IMG/VR virus record: IMGVR_UViG_3300008050_000078
Coordinates: 1 to 46,877 of that record
DNA from: a virus
Direction: 5' to 3' (one strand)
DNA: 46,877 bases
Shown: positions 6,125 to 18,800 of the stretch, piece by piece
How the letters are laid out: every line of letters begins with the position of its first letter
Position numbering within the stretch: the first letter of the stretch is position 1
The notes under the pieces: generated by a model
The model's input: the letters and a program-made list of their open reading frames with translations, nothing else
Told to the model about the DNA's origin: nothing
Databases searched by the model: none
Position numbers and translations under genes: made by a program

Positions 6125-6262
6125 TCATGTAACAGTAACGAGTAGCCATACAGCAACACTCATTGCTATAAACAGGCAGATCGTGGCGGGCACTACAAAG
6201 AATACAGCAAAGCAAATGCTCTTCCAATCCCAGTGCTCGTCGTAAGATTCATACCACTTCAT
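6125..6262 (-). CDS. 45-aa single-span membrane protein
   Basis: A very small gene with a good ribosome site: AAGGAGG lies seven to eight bases before the ATG at 6262, and the ATG overlaps the upstream stop as ATGA. The N-terminal 17 residues are polar and Trp/Asp/Glu-rich; residues 18-43 form one long hydrophobic span (IC-FAVFFVVPATI near the start). This fits a one-span inner-membrane peptide with the N-terminus probably in the cytoplasm. The family is unknown. Position among early genes suggests superinfection exclusion or host-membrane modulation; a lysis role is also possible. Confidence 0.65.
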   Translation of the reverse strand: MKWYESYDEHWDWKSICFAVFFVVPATICLFIAMSVAVWLLVTVT

Positions 6263-6396
6263 TCAGTATCCTCCTTATCTTGGGGTTTCGATTTAGTATC
6301 TTTAAGCCACTCACCCCGAAGTATGTTGCCCTCTATCCACATCATCACAGCGATGACAGGCAGGGCTATCAGTCCTAACCATAGTAGTTCAATCAT
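6259..6396 (-). CDS. 45-aa single-span membrane protein
   Basis: Another very small gene, starting ATG at 6396 with AAAGGAA upstream at workable spacing, coupled to the next by ATGA. Residues 2-20 are one hydrophobic helix (starts IELLWLGLIALPV), followed by a charged, Lys/Asp/Glu-rich tail of about 25 residues. The order helix then polar tail is the reverse of the next gene, so the two could insert with opposite orientation and pair. No known family recognised. It lies 13 bases after a two-span membrane gene. Confidence 0.65.
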   Translation of the reverse strand: MIELLWLGLIALPVIAVMMWIEGNILRGEWLKDTKSKPQDKEDTE

Positions 6397-6409
6397 AAGA
6401 TTCCTTTCT

Positions 6410-6643
6410 TTAGATTCTATCTCTATACAAGATACCTGAAACTTCTTGGTAAAATGTTATGCACAAACCCACCATTAACAGTGGGCATAATACAAATAAT
6501 GTCCATACTAACACTTCCCCAAACCAACTCTCGTTGTAGCTTGGGTTGCCATACAATGCCATGATGAGTCCACCTATTGGAAGACAGAGCATGATAGCGA
6601 AGATACCTATTGTTTGTAGGATTTCTTTCTTTAATGTAGTCAT
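6410..6643 (-). CDS. Small two-span membrane protein (77 aa)
   Basis: Two hydrophobic segments are clear: residues about 12-30 and about 44-64, joined by a short polar loop with Asn, Ser, Trp and Glu. The N-terminus is Lys-containing and the C-terminus ends in a charged YRDRI. Size and topology would suit a class II holin, but its place as first gene after the main terminator, ahead of the RNA polymerase, argues for an early function such as superinfection exclusion. AAGGA lies upstream of the ATG at 6643. Three consecutive genes here encode small membrane proteins. Confidence 0.65.
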   Translation of the reverse strand: MTTLKKEILQTIGIFAIMLCLPIGGLIMALYGNPSYNESWFGEVLVWTLFVLCPLLMVGLCITFYQEVSGILYRDRI

Positions 6644-6670
6644 AATAATATTCCTTATGTTGTTAAAATC

Positions 6671-6707
6671 CTAGATCTGACCCAAGAGCTACACAGCTCT
6701 CATCTAG
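6671..6707 (-). promoter_or_regulatory. Two-part hairpin in early leader
   Basis: An outer CTAGAT/ATCTAG pair (6671-6676 with 6702-6707) encloses an inner AGAGCT/AGCTCT hairpin (6685-6690 with 6695-6700, loop ACAC). It sits in the untranslated leader of the 77-aa membrane-protein gene. No T run follows. It could stabilise or regulate the early transcript. Confidence 0.45.
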
Positions 6708-6730
6708 GGGTACGGGGGGAACTTTGACTT

Positions 6731-6798
6731 CCCTATGCACTATAACCCCTCAGAAAGATTCGTGACCCCTAAGTCGATTTCCCTTAGGAGCCCCTAGG
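6731..6798 (-). promoter_or_regulatory. Array of CTNAGGG motifs, probable early control region
   Basis: On the minus strand the motif recurs as CCTAGGGG (6798-6791), CCTAAGGG (6788-6781), CTTAGGGG (6773-6766), CTGAGGGG (6753-6746) and a variant GCATAGGG (6738-6731). Starts are 10, 15, 20 and 15 bases apart. The array lies between the terminator of the giant gene and the first early gene. I see no good sigma70 -35/-10 pair. The sites may be promoters for the phage polymerase or binding sites for a regulator. Confidence 0.45.
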
Positions 6799-6817
6799 AT
6801 CCCTTGTACGGGCATCT

Positions 6818-6847
6818 AGAAAAAAACAAGGGAATACTCCCTTGTTT
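6818..6847 (-). terminator. Strong terminator after the giant gene
   Basis: A 10-bp perfect stem (AAACAAGGGA 6824-6833 with TCCCTTGTTT 6838-6847) with a four-base loop is followed on the minus strand by a run of T residues. It begins about 25 bases after the stop of the giant gene and separates the structural unit from the early genes. Confidence 0.85.
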
Positions 6848-6871
6848 CTTTCTTCGTTCTCCTGCGCTAAT

Positions 6872-9800
6872 CTACCCCAGTAAATCCGCAAGTCCTGCAC
6901 TTGTGTTCGATGGTCCCTTGGAACTGGCTACCATTTTATCTATAGGTGTTGTTACGCCTTGGACGCCTCCTTGGATATCAACAGGTGCAGGCTCCTGTGT
7001 CGCCTCAGCGGCTTCCTCAGGAGCTTGGGCTATTTGTGACCCCCAAGGTCTCTGGTTAGCTGCGGGTCCCTCAGGGAAAGTCTGAGCTATCATACCTTCG
7101 ACATCTACACCCAGGTCGTTAAGTATGTGACGTAGGTAGACATAATCTTCTATCTCGTCCTTAGGTTCAAAGGTTTCGGCGTCAAAGATAAGCTCAAGGC
7201 ATCTCTTTCTAACCTCTTCGCTGTCACCTGCAACTGAACTCATCATTGCCTCTAGATTTTCTAAGGGTATGTTTGCCCAATCAACAGACTCAAAATCAAA
7301 GTCCTCAGGCATAGTCTTACCATACGGATTTGTAGTTGCTGGATTCATCAAGTCAAAGTGCTGAGGAGGGGTTGTATTGTGTGGGTCTACTGTAGAATCA
7401 GGGGTTTTCTCTTTTGTTTGCCACTCCCACCTGAGGTAGTTATACCACAACAGACGTATGGATATATCTCCTAAAACAGGACTGAACTTTAGAAGGTGCT
7501 CCATAGCTTCTTGCCACTGCCCAGCGGCTGCATACATAATACCCTCGTTGGCTCCATCAATGAAGTTCAGTGCAGCACCCACGCCAACAGAAGTCATCGC
7601 TCTTTCAACCATACGACCATCTGCATCAAGCGACGCCAAGCCCAATCCTGCTACCATAGAAGCATATCTACCTAGTACAGGAAGACGTGCTCCGTATTCA
7701 GCTACAGTCCATCCACGCTGAGAAGCTAATTTATCTTGTAGTCTATCATAACCCGTGGCTGAAGCAGCAGTAGTCAGAGTAAGCATATATAACATATCTA
7801 AAGCAGATGCTAATGCTATGGTCTGTAGATACTTACCAGGCGAAACACGTCCCGAACGTCTGATTAAAAAGTTACTAGCAAACACGGTAGGGTATCTCAT
7901 GTACACTTCCCAAGCTTTGCCTAATACACTGTTCTTTGTATACATATCAAAAGCATTAGGCACCAAGATTATATCTTCAATATAAAGACGTTCAAGGTGT
8001 CGTAAGCCTTGTAGCAATTCCATTTGTTCTCTAAAGCCTTCTTGCTGAGCAGGTACTTTACTCTCTACGTCAGAACCCGGTTCACGGCTCAGCTTTATCT
8101 CTAATTCTTTTCTCATTTGATTGATATTATAATAAGGCTCTCCTTTATCTTTAATCAAGGATGAGTAAGCTGTTCCTTTTTCTGGGGCATGAACAGTACC
8201 TCCTAGCATAGCTCTTAACATCAGGAATCTGTTTTTCTTTAATAAGCCTGATCGCATAAGGTAAATAGGTATCTCCATATTTCCCCCCGCTCCCAAAGTA
8301 GCTACATTAGCTACAGTACTATCTCCTAATATCCCCCTACCGTATCCAGCCTTTCGGGCTATATCCTTAAACATTCTGGAATCTTCAGCAGGTAAACGAC
8401 CATTCTCATCCTTGGCTGCATCTAACATATTAACAAAGTTTTCCATATTGTTGGTGTGTATTTCTCTACCTACCCACCTACGCATCTCTCCAGCTCTCTG
8501 GTAAGTGATGCCCTTCAGTGCTACATGGGCTCCTAGGACAGTCAGGTTTCCATATGCCCGTAAACCTTTCTTAGTGCCCTCCCATAGAGATGAGTTAGTT
8601 GATAACATATCTGACAGGTGCTCAAAGTCAGGAGCATAGGACTGTGTTAATGCTTCCGTAACATGTTTTAGATCTATGCCCATCTGTCTTCGGGCTGTAG
8701 GATTCGCCGCATACAGAGGAGCCACTGCCGCTCTTAGAGCAGAAGCAGGATTAGCAGGTCTCAAGACTTGGTCAGCAAAGTTTAAACCACCTTCCACAAT
8801 AATTGTAGCAGCTGTCAGGTTTGTTCCATATGCTATCTTGGCGATGTCAGGAAATACCTTAACAACTTCATCTACATATGGGTGGATACCACTGTCCTGT
8901 CTATGGATGCCTTTAGTGAATTCATATTTCTCCCTGAGGATTCTTAGGCTCTTCTTAAACTGTGCTCCCTTTCCTGTAGTAAGGTTTATCTCAGTTCCAT
9001 CGAGATTGGCAAAAGGTTTTTCGGATTGAGCAACTCTCTCAGCAAGAGTTAGGATTTGGTCAAAGGTTCCTTTGGTATTAAACAAGCGAGATAACAAAGC
9101 TCTTTCAGAAATATCTGAACCCAGTCCTTTTTGTAACTCCTTCATAATTGCAGTCGGGTCTGTAATGAAATGTTCATCCAAACCTTTATCAGCCAAACGT
9201 TGAAGGGATGGCTCTACCCAAGAATCTTTTTTCATAGATACCCCTTGTTCAGCTAAGTGCATAAATGTTGCTGCATGTAGTTGAGAAACAGATGTAAATT
9301 TTAGTTCTCCCGATCTCATACCGGAAGGGAGTAATTGATTGGCAAGACCCCAAGCCTTTAATCTAGAGGCTGATTCATTACTAGGTTCGGCCTTAGCTGC
9401 TTCCAAGTAATCGCGTTTCATTTGAGCTGATTCTAACCCCATATGATTCCTTATATCTCCCCACTTAATCTTCCGAACTAACATGCCTTTCATTAAACCT
9501 AATTGGGCACTTTGTATAATAGCTAAGAGATTTTCCTTAACTTCAGTAGCTGCAGTAGGATCACCTAACGTTTTTATCATGTCGTCTAGATCTTTTTTTG
9601 TACGTCCCTCTATCTGATCCTTAAAGAACTTTCTAAACCCCGGCTTCATGTCACCCATGTCTAACACGAATTCTGTACTGTCGGTTATCCTTGGTAAATA
9701 TCCACGAGCTACTGATAGGGTTGCTGGATCTATATAACCATTCTCTTGTCCTAACTGATGCTCTATTTCTTCTACTACAGTTTCACGTATCTTAGGAATA

Positions 9801-12800
9801 AACGACTCATTAAGATCTCCTGCTATCATAGGCTTAAGTTTAACAGGGGACTTGTTTTCAAAACCCATAGGACTAACGAATCCAGACTCTTGAGCCTGTG
9901 ATTCCATCCATTCTACATACCGTCGTACTGTGAGTGCTGCATTATCTACCGTATCCTGAGCAGTTCTTATATCTTCTGGTTTTACTATTGATCTGCTTAG
10001 GGCTGTTTTCCCACCAAAGCCAAGCCTGTTCTCCTTATAGCTGTCAGGTATTTGGATTTCATAATCTGGATCATCGACCTTTTTCCATATCTCCATTGCC
10101 AGTTGTTTTTTTACTTCCGTACGTTTCTTCTTTCTCATCATAGTAGCTGGGGGTAGCATAGTATCTAGATACTCCATATCTACCATGACTTCGCTCTCAA
10201 ATTCCTTAGTACGTTCGACAGCATCACGTATACCCAATGCTCCGTTGAGGTTAGTGTAGTGCCCTAAGGTTGTTATAACTTGCTCATCTAGTAGAGATGA
10301 TAACAAGTTAGCTATAATTAAGGGGCTGCCATAAGTAAAGCTTGCTCCTGTATTTCCTACAACGAAAGTAAGTAAGAAAGACCGCATCCATCCCGGACCA
10401 TCATTACCACCTCGCTGCCATTTTTTACTAAGTCCTAGCATGAGTCCTCCCAAGCCTTCTGACATAGGAGAACCATGTTCGCTGTGTATTTGATCTAGTA
10501 TAAAATGGAAACCCGCTCTAACATCTTCGGGGGTTAAACTGCTTTTCTTTCCCAACACGGGCGGCTCTAGCACCTTATCTAATAAAAGAACTTGTCGGGT
10601 TATAGTCTCCCCTGTGGCAGGGTTCTCCCATGACTCCTCGTCGAAAGCTCCTGCTTCTCTCAGGTGAATCTCTCCTGTAACCTGTTCAAATCTATTAAGA
10701 CCTGCCATATTTAGTTTATTGCCGAAGTCTCCTCCGTCAATGACATCTGAGTTTGTTGACGTAAACCAAGATTCTAGTTCTTGGAACGTACCATAATCCG
10801 GATGGTGTCCTACATTAATAGTATCATCGCCCGTTTCCTTACGTTTTTCCTTCGCCCATTCCTTCATGTCTTTATCCATTTCATGATACTGTTCTACCTT
10901 AGCTCTGTAGTCAACATCATTCATAGGACCAGTTGTACCATCCTCCATAACACTGCTGGGATGTTTAGGGGTTTCATTATGAGGGAATACAGCCTTATCA
11001 TATTCTGCGTCAGGATTACCCACCTCGTTTATCATCATTGCATTACTCTCTGGATCTCTCCCCAGAGTACGCATCACTAAATCATCTAAGGTTTGTGATA
11101 GTTCTGGGTGGTCAGATTCAAAGTTAGTGAAAACGCTTCTTACATCCCATAGTATATTCCTAACCCAGTTAATAATCTTATCCACTATAGGAAGAGTAGA
11201 TGATATTATTTTGTAATCCTTTGCATTAAGCCCTTCTATATAAGGAAGCTGGTCTGCCATTAAATAGTAAGATACCATACCAGCTATAAATTCCTCATCA
11301 CTGTTTATGTAAGAGAGTATTTCAGCTTCTGCTTGTGGATTCATTTCTCCACCATGGAAAGCAAGAACTAATTTCTTAATTAAAGCTTCTCCATCTGGAG
11401 TATTCTTTAACTGTTGCCAATCAGCCCAGTCGCCACGATTGTTCTCAATAAACTTATGTCGAGCTATGTGAGCCATCTCATGTGTAACTACTTCCATCAG
11501 GCTTACCTTATCCTTAAACTGAAGACCCTCGCCTTCACCCTTAAGGGCTTTACCCAGACGCACTACATACTTGCCACCAATAGCCGATGCCTTACCTAAA
11601 GTAACCGACGCACTTAAATTTAATCTTACACCCTTTAATAACATAGGGTTTATAGTATACAAACGAAGAAACATAGCCCTTAGCATCTGTGCTTCAGACT
11701 CGTTAAGGAGACCTACTGTTGTTTCATTACCATTAGCATCCACCTCAGTCATCTCAGTTATTCGACTTATATCACTATTGATGTTTATCAAGTCGTCCTT
11801 TATTATACCATGGACTCCCGGCGTATCAATAAAGTCCCTGAATTTCCCCTCATTCTTAGAACTTCTAAAGAGACCGTGGCCAGCTAATTCTTTTACGTCT
11901 GGTACATCTAATAGGTTCGTGGTTAACTCACTTGAATCGTACATCCTATCTACCTCTGTTCCAATGGCGGCATTAAACTGCCGTTGAGACGACAGCTTAT
12001 CTGCATCGGACATAGCAGCATACCGCTCGGTAACGTTTGCCCATTTCAAGAACTCTGCAAAGCTAGGAGCGTGTTCCTGCCCTGAGTGTGCTGCGTATTC
12101 TCTAGCTTTCCAAAACGTACCGCTTCGTACCATATTAGTAGTACCGAAGTCAGTGATGGATATTTTCTCATCGCTATTTCTACTAAACACATTAAGTATA
12201 TCATTAGTATATACCAAGGCATTAGTAAGCACGGTCTCAAACTCCGCATCAGTCAGGTCTTTGAGACCCTTATCTGTCCTGTTGATATAAGTTTTTAATT
12301 CCGCAGCAGTAAGAGTCTTGGTGTAAGTGGTAGTCGATCCGCTAATATCTTGTCTTTTAGAATTCCGTAACTCTAAAGTCATAGCAAGAGCTACTGTTTT
12401 AACATGGGCTTGTCCCATATGTTCTCTAGCATATTGCATATCATTACGTATCTCAGATATCATCACTCTAGATGTACCATCTACAAGTCCTTTACTTTCT
12501 ATAAGGTTCAGGTGTTTGTTTAGAGATCTATAATGCATTTCGTTAAAGGTAGATCCGAAAGGTAGAGTACTATGAGGGGGATTCGATTGATATCCCCAAA
12601 GATCTATTACCCTAGTTACAGCTCCCTCCTGAGTACGACTCCTGTCATTAAGCTTTCTAGCATCGCCTACTCTTCCTTCAGATAATAAATCTAAAGCTTC
12701 TGAATCTACGATAGCTTCCCTATGAGCCTTACGTTGTTCGAAGCCTGTTACATTATCTATTATTTGAGTCATAGGGTTATCAGCTTCATAGTCTCCAGTA

Positions 12801-15800
12801 TCCTCGTTCTTCCGCCCACCCATTGGCTTACCTGTTATATTCGTCCAGTCTACTGCTTCTACAAATCTTTGATTAGAGTTGAGAGCAAACATCTTAAGTG
12901 CAGACTCTTGACTAATAGCTAACGTAATATTAGCACCGTGTCTCTTAGTGGGAGCACCTACCAAGGTAGTAGCAAAAGACTTAACAGCTGATCGTAGAAC
13001 AAATCTATGCGACTTTCCTTCGTAGTCATAAGATACCTGTATGTCCATCATCCCGTTATCTAATGCTTCTACCGTCTTGCCGGGCGATTCGTGTGTAGCC
13101 TCTACCAAAGTAAGATCAAAGATCAAGTCATCCCCTTGCGCTTCGTGTTGAAGCTCCATGGTTTTGTTATACAGATCTAGCTTTTCTTGTGGGTTAAGTA
13201 TAAAATGCATAGAGTTAGGTTCTTTTATTAACCTAGCGAGCCTGCCGTCTCCCTTAAACAACTCCATCACAGCCTTTGTTCTGTATCGAGCAAGATGCGA
13301 GTCTAGAAGAAGCTTAGGGAAATCAGCACTCTGTGCAATTTTGGATGTAATCGTTAGTTGCAGATCCTTAATATCCCCAAGCCCTTCGCCGGGATTGAGC
13401 ATGCTATTGCCCTTTGAATCTTTCCAGTCCCACATAAAGCCCTCTGCAGGGAACGATCCCGCCTTTATGGCGTCTTGGTTAAGAAGGTTCCTGTCAAACA
13501 GTCCTTTGAGGATTATAGTACGCCATTCGTCTAGACCGATGTTGGGATCTAATACCATAGCTGGCATTTCCTTATCTTCAAAATGAGTGGTGGGCCCCTT
13601 CTTTTCTCGTATATCTCTACTGAGCCACCCTACTCTATCAAGTTCAAAGCGTAAAGTATTCTGTTCTTCGTCCCAATTAACATCTTCCCCATTTTTTATC
13701 TTGTTGTTTACTCTTCTCAGATGCTTATCTCTTACCTTCTCTTGATTCATCATCACATAGAAATAAGGATATAGTTCAGGATTATTATCCAATTCTAAAC
13801 TATAACCCGCCTCTGCTGCATATATTCGGATCTCGTTATAAAGCTGTCCAGCTCTTATAGCTGCCTTTGGATTAGCTAACTCCAGCCCGCCGAGGTCTTC
13901 CTTAAGCATAGGCATAGGTCTAGGTAAACTTGAGTTGTTCCAAGGACCCACTCCTCCAAACTTAGTAGGATCTTGTGGCGGAACATGCTCGTCGAATCCC
14001 GCAGCCTTATGTATATCCGATTGCTGGCTTTGTTGTTGGCGTCTCATGTGTGCCAGTTGTATCACAGAGATACCCCTAGAGTGATATGGTGTTAAGAATG
14101 ATTTAGGTTTAGGAGAGAACTGTTGTTTTGTTTCTAATATAACCCTGCCACTCTTTTCATGGAATTTAGGTTTACCCTCTATTGGGTTTATCTTAATAAT
14201 TGCCTTACCTAATAACTCTCCTGCTTGCTCAGAATAAAGCTTGCCTCCTTTAGCACGTTCTACAAGTACCCTTCTTGCCCACGATCCACCTTCCTGCCCA
14301 GCTGTCTTAACTAGCCGCCTTTCCAAAGCCAGCTCTTCCTTTAGTTTAGGATGACGTGATTCGTCATTCTTTGCCCATCTCCTCAGCTGATCTGCATAGT
14401 GCACTACTCTATCTACGCCCTCTGTTTGACCTGGAATAGGAGGTGCTTCTTGGTTTGCTAATACAATTAATGCTTGTTTTAATATTAGGTTATCGATATG
14501 TTGTTCGAAGTCTAAAGGAACTTCTTTCAGTCCCTCCTTCTTCGCCTTAGCAACAGCCGCTTCACGATTGCGTGGCATGTCAAAGTATGGCGTATTTTCA
14601 AGAGTGAATACTCCTGTAGCTTCATGTGCATCCTTGAACTTCATTAGCCACTCTCCGTGTATCTCTACTTTATTCCACGCTGTTAAAGAACCTGTCTCTC
14701 TTAAGACTTCTTCTCTTCTTCCTTGAATAAATGCCTTATATTCTGGAGTACCGACACCCACCCTTCCCTTCTTAGCACCCGTAGTAGTTCCCAAGTGTGT
14801 ATTATATTGTACATACCCTCGATCAGATTCTTCTGAAAGACGTGTAGACATGAACTGTAAAACACCCTCTGCCTCTAAACCACCTAGATCAGCGGGGTCG
14901 TGATCTGCAACCCCTTCACCTTCATCTACCATTTTCCAATGGTCCATGTCAAAACCATGTGCTGAAGCTCCTAGCGTGTTCAGTGCAGAGAATACAGGTA
15001 CAGCGTCCCAAGACATCTTACCTCCGTGTAATATTTCTTGTAGTTCTTTCCAAAGATCTGTCCCAGGACTAAAGTCTCCATTAGGCTCTCCGTCTATTAG
15101 CGCCCTAGCCTTGTCCATACGGGGTCTAAAGAGTCTGACTTCTTCTGCCAGATTTTCAGTAGTAAGAACGCCATGCTTTTGTACTGCCTTTTTCTCTATA
15201 ATAGCATCGAGTATGTTTAGTAAAGTTTTCCCTTGACTGAGTTTACCTCTAATTGAAGCGTTAACTTCGGCTTCAGTCATGCCCTGCCTTGCAGCACGGG
15301 TACCGATGATGTCTTTCCATACCGCTAATGTAGATTCTTTAGAGCTAGGTATACTCAAGTAACTAAGAACCTTCTGTTTCTTTTTGTTATCCAGCTTAGC
15401 TGCTGCAGATATTATCCTGCCAGTTATAATCTCGTCGTTATTCATTAAGAAACCCCTAAGGACTTCCATGTGTTTCTTGTAATCGGGACCCCTAACTTCT
15501 ATAACAGAGTCCACACCATGTAATGCGGAGTACGCCACATTAGCTGCTTCAATCGCTTCAAAGCCTTCTCCCTCGTTTATAAACTCTTGGTTAAAGGAAT
15601 TTTTACCTGCAGTATAATGCTCATTACGCAGAAGTGTTTTCATGATATTTCTAGCTGAGTCAAACAGAGCCATCTTATCGGGACCCCAATTTTTAGTTAT
15701 AGCATCTGCTTCATATAGATCGGTTATCTCATCAAAGATAGAAAGAATCTTCTCTATAGGCTCTAGAGCTTCTCGCATCCCTTTATCCCTGGTATTCTTA

Positions 15801-18800
15801 ATTACGTCCCTGATATGTTTCACCGTGAACTGACCGCCACCTACGTAGTAAGCCTCCGGATTCTTCTTAAAGAGTTTATCCTTAACACCGGGAACCCACT
15901 CACCATCCTCTCCTTCGTGCCCGTGAACTATCTCTCCGATTATCTTCTTAGCTTCTGGGTCGAAAAGTTTGCTTAGGTTATCGAACTCATTCATGATACT
16001 AACAGAGTTATCTGCTTCGTTTCTTGTACTGAATAGTTCTCTGCCTGCTACTTCTTCAGTCCAACTACCCTTACCGTGCTCCTTCTCGTATTCAATCTTT
16101 TGACGCATGTCTTCATCTACAGACCTAAGTATTGCTTTCTCTCCCAGACCTTTCCATAGAGGCGAAGATAATTCAAGAGCCATGGTCTGCAGCACGGCTG
16201 GATAAGGAACCATAATAGCTGTTCCTGTAGTAAGATAATCAAAGTGATCATCAATCATTTTACGGTATCTTAAGTGTGAACCATCTGCCACAATCTTTTG
16301 GTCCATGATTAGGGAGGTGGCGTGGTTGGGTGTGTCATACAAGAAGTCTGTAAGGAAGTCCTTTAAGTCCTGCTTCGTCAAGGGCTTCTCGTGCATGGAA
16401 CCATGTACAGGCATAGGTATTAACTGAGGTCTTCGATGTACGCCTAAGTTAATGCCTATATCTCCAGGACTCCATCCCTCGAAAGCGAATGCTTCTAGTT
16501 TTGCTCTTTCCTTAGCAGTTAATTTAGAGAGGTCTAATCGTACAATTTGCTCGACACGGGCTTCGCTAGTCCCCTCTAGTATAACTTTAGTAGCGTGTTT
16601 AGGTCCCTCAGGAGAAGCTCCGTGTGTGGTAGCTCTTCCGGGTCTAGATATACCTAAAGAGGGACCGCCCTTAACTTGTCCCATCTCTCCGATAGAACCA
16701 CTATTCTTTGTTGTGGCATGTCGAGCATCAGTACTTCTTAAATCCTTAAAGAGAACGAGGTCTACCATACCCTCAGCAGCTCTCTCAGGACTGTGCCATC
16801 CTTGCTTGCCATTGCCTAAGCTTTCTATAGTAACGCCCCTTATCAGACGATGGGGATTTAGTACTAAGTTTGTTAGAAATTCTATCTCGTAGGTTAAGAA
16901 GTCAGCATCCGTCCACGGGGCATCCGTAGTTCCTCCATAGTTTGGATCGAAGTTAGAGTGCATTTCAAAATCAAGTTGTCTCAATATAGCACTTCTGGTA
17001 ACTGGGTGCATACCCTTATATACTTCCGCGAGACGTTCGGTCGCGTGGCTTCGATATACCCCTCTGAATACAGCTGCGCTTTCTGGAGTATCCTTTAGGA
17101 ACTTTATAGGATGTCCTGTTTCAACATCATATTCTGCTATGTATCCGTGTTTACCAAACAGCTCAGCGCCTACTATCTTATCTGCGGCATCTATTTCTTC
17201 TAAGTGAGCTATAGTCTGGGCTAACTCTAGTGAATGATCTTCATGCTCCGCCATCTTTGTAAGATGTTCTACTAAACTTAGCTTCTGTTCTTTTACCTGA
17301 GTTAATCTACTCTGGGCTGCAGCAATCTCCTCATCTACTATACGTAAAACATCTTCTACCCTATACGTTAGGTAATGTCCCTTAGCCTCTAGTACCGCTT
17401 CTGACATATGTCCTTTGTGATTAGCAATAGCGTTGGCGAATACAACGTGCATTTTTAAACCTCTGCCGTGAGGTGTATCGTGTTTAAACCTATCAGGCAG
17501 AGCGGAGTACATTCGCATAGCTTCTATTGTTGTGTGTGATCCGGGACCGTCGGTCTGTACTTGAGTTGATCCTGCTATGACTTGTAAGTTGACTCCAAAT
17601 TCTACCCATGCCCTAGCTTCTAGTATGTCAGCCTGCTCTTGGGTAACCCCAGGAGCTTCCGAGGTTACGTATTTTTCTGTTGCTATTTCATCAGGAGAAT
17701 TATCCACCCTTATCACAGTCCCTACTGGAACATTGTGTAGGAAAGTTTCATTAGTATAAACAGCCCTCTCCCCATCTACCAGAAGCTGACCATCTATAGT
17801 TAAGTCACCTATCTCCTCAGTTCTCTGGGCATAAGCATTAGAATACATGGTCTCAGCTTCTTCTAAAGTATATGTCTTTCTATCAGCTGGCTTAAACATT
17901 TCTTCTTTTACCTGAGCTAGTATAACATCCTTTGATAATTTAGGATTATCCTTTTGTATTTCCCTAACTCTTTCTAATATCTTTTTCTTTGTATCAGCAT
18001 CAGAGTCTCTTACGAAACGTTCCCTGGACGTCGCTTCAAGAGCGTTATCAAGATCTTGTTGAATACTAACTACATTCTGATCCTTTGTTCCTGCGGGTAA
18101 CATGTATTCCAACTCTTTCTGTGTAAATACAATTCCGTTGAAAGCTCCCGTATAGTTGTTTAAGAACTGTGGATCTGCGATAGCTGTTTCAGCTTCCGCC
18201 CTAGTCATCCCCTCAGCCATCAAGGTCTGTACCCCCTGTTCCTTTCGCCTAGATACCTGCCCCTCCCAAGAAGTCTTGTTAGCGGTTAATTTAGCCGTAC
18301 GTCCCTTTTGAAACTCCATAACTGTTTGCCATGTCTTGGCTGTAAGGAACATGTATTCCCCACGTTTTCTTTTCGCCCTATTGATATTCATTATCTGGCT
18401 CAAACGCTCGGTCTTAAAAGCCCCCTCTGATTCATAAGCCTTATCCAGTGCTTCTTTAAGAGCCTTGTTTTCTGGGGAGTTGTCCAACTTAGTTTCCAGT
18501 TTTTCAGCGGCTCTATTAAGTTCGTGGATTAACTTCTCACCCTTAGCTCTACTAATACCGAGCACACCTTCTTTTTTATTTATAAGCTTGTCTAATAGTT
18601 TTAAATTACGTTTGCCTTTGATTAAACCCGAGTCTTTAAGCTTTTTAAGAAACTTAATATCTTCTGGGGATAGCCTAGAAAAATCTAATGAAGCATAAGT
18701 TCCGTCTGTTTTGATTGGAAAGAGGGAACCCACCAATGAGGTGAGTACCATTCTTATACTATCCTCGTTCTCAAGAGAGAAATTCTTATTATGAGCAGCC

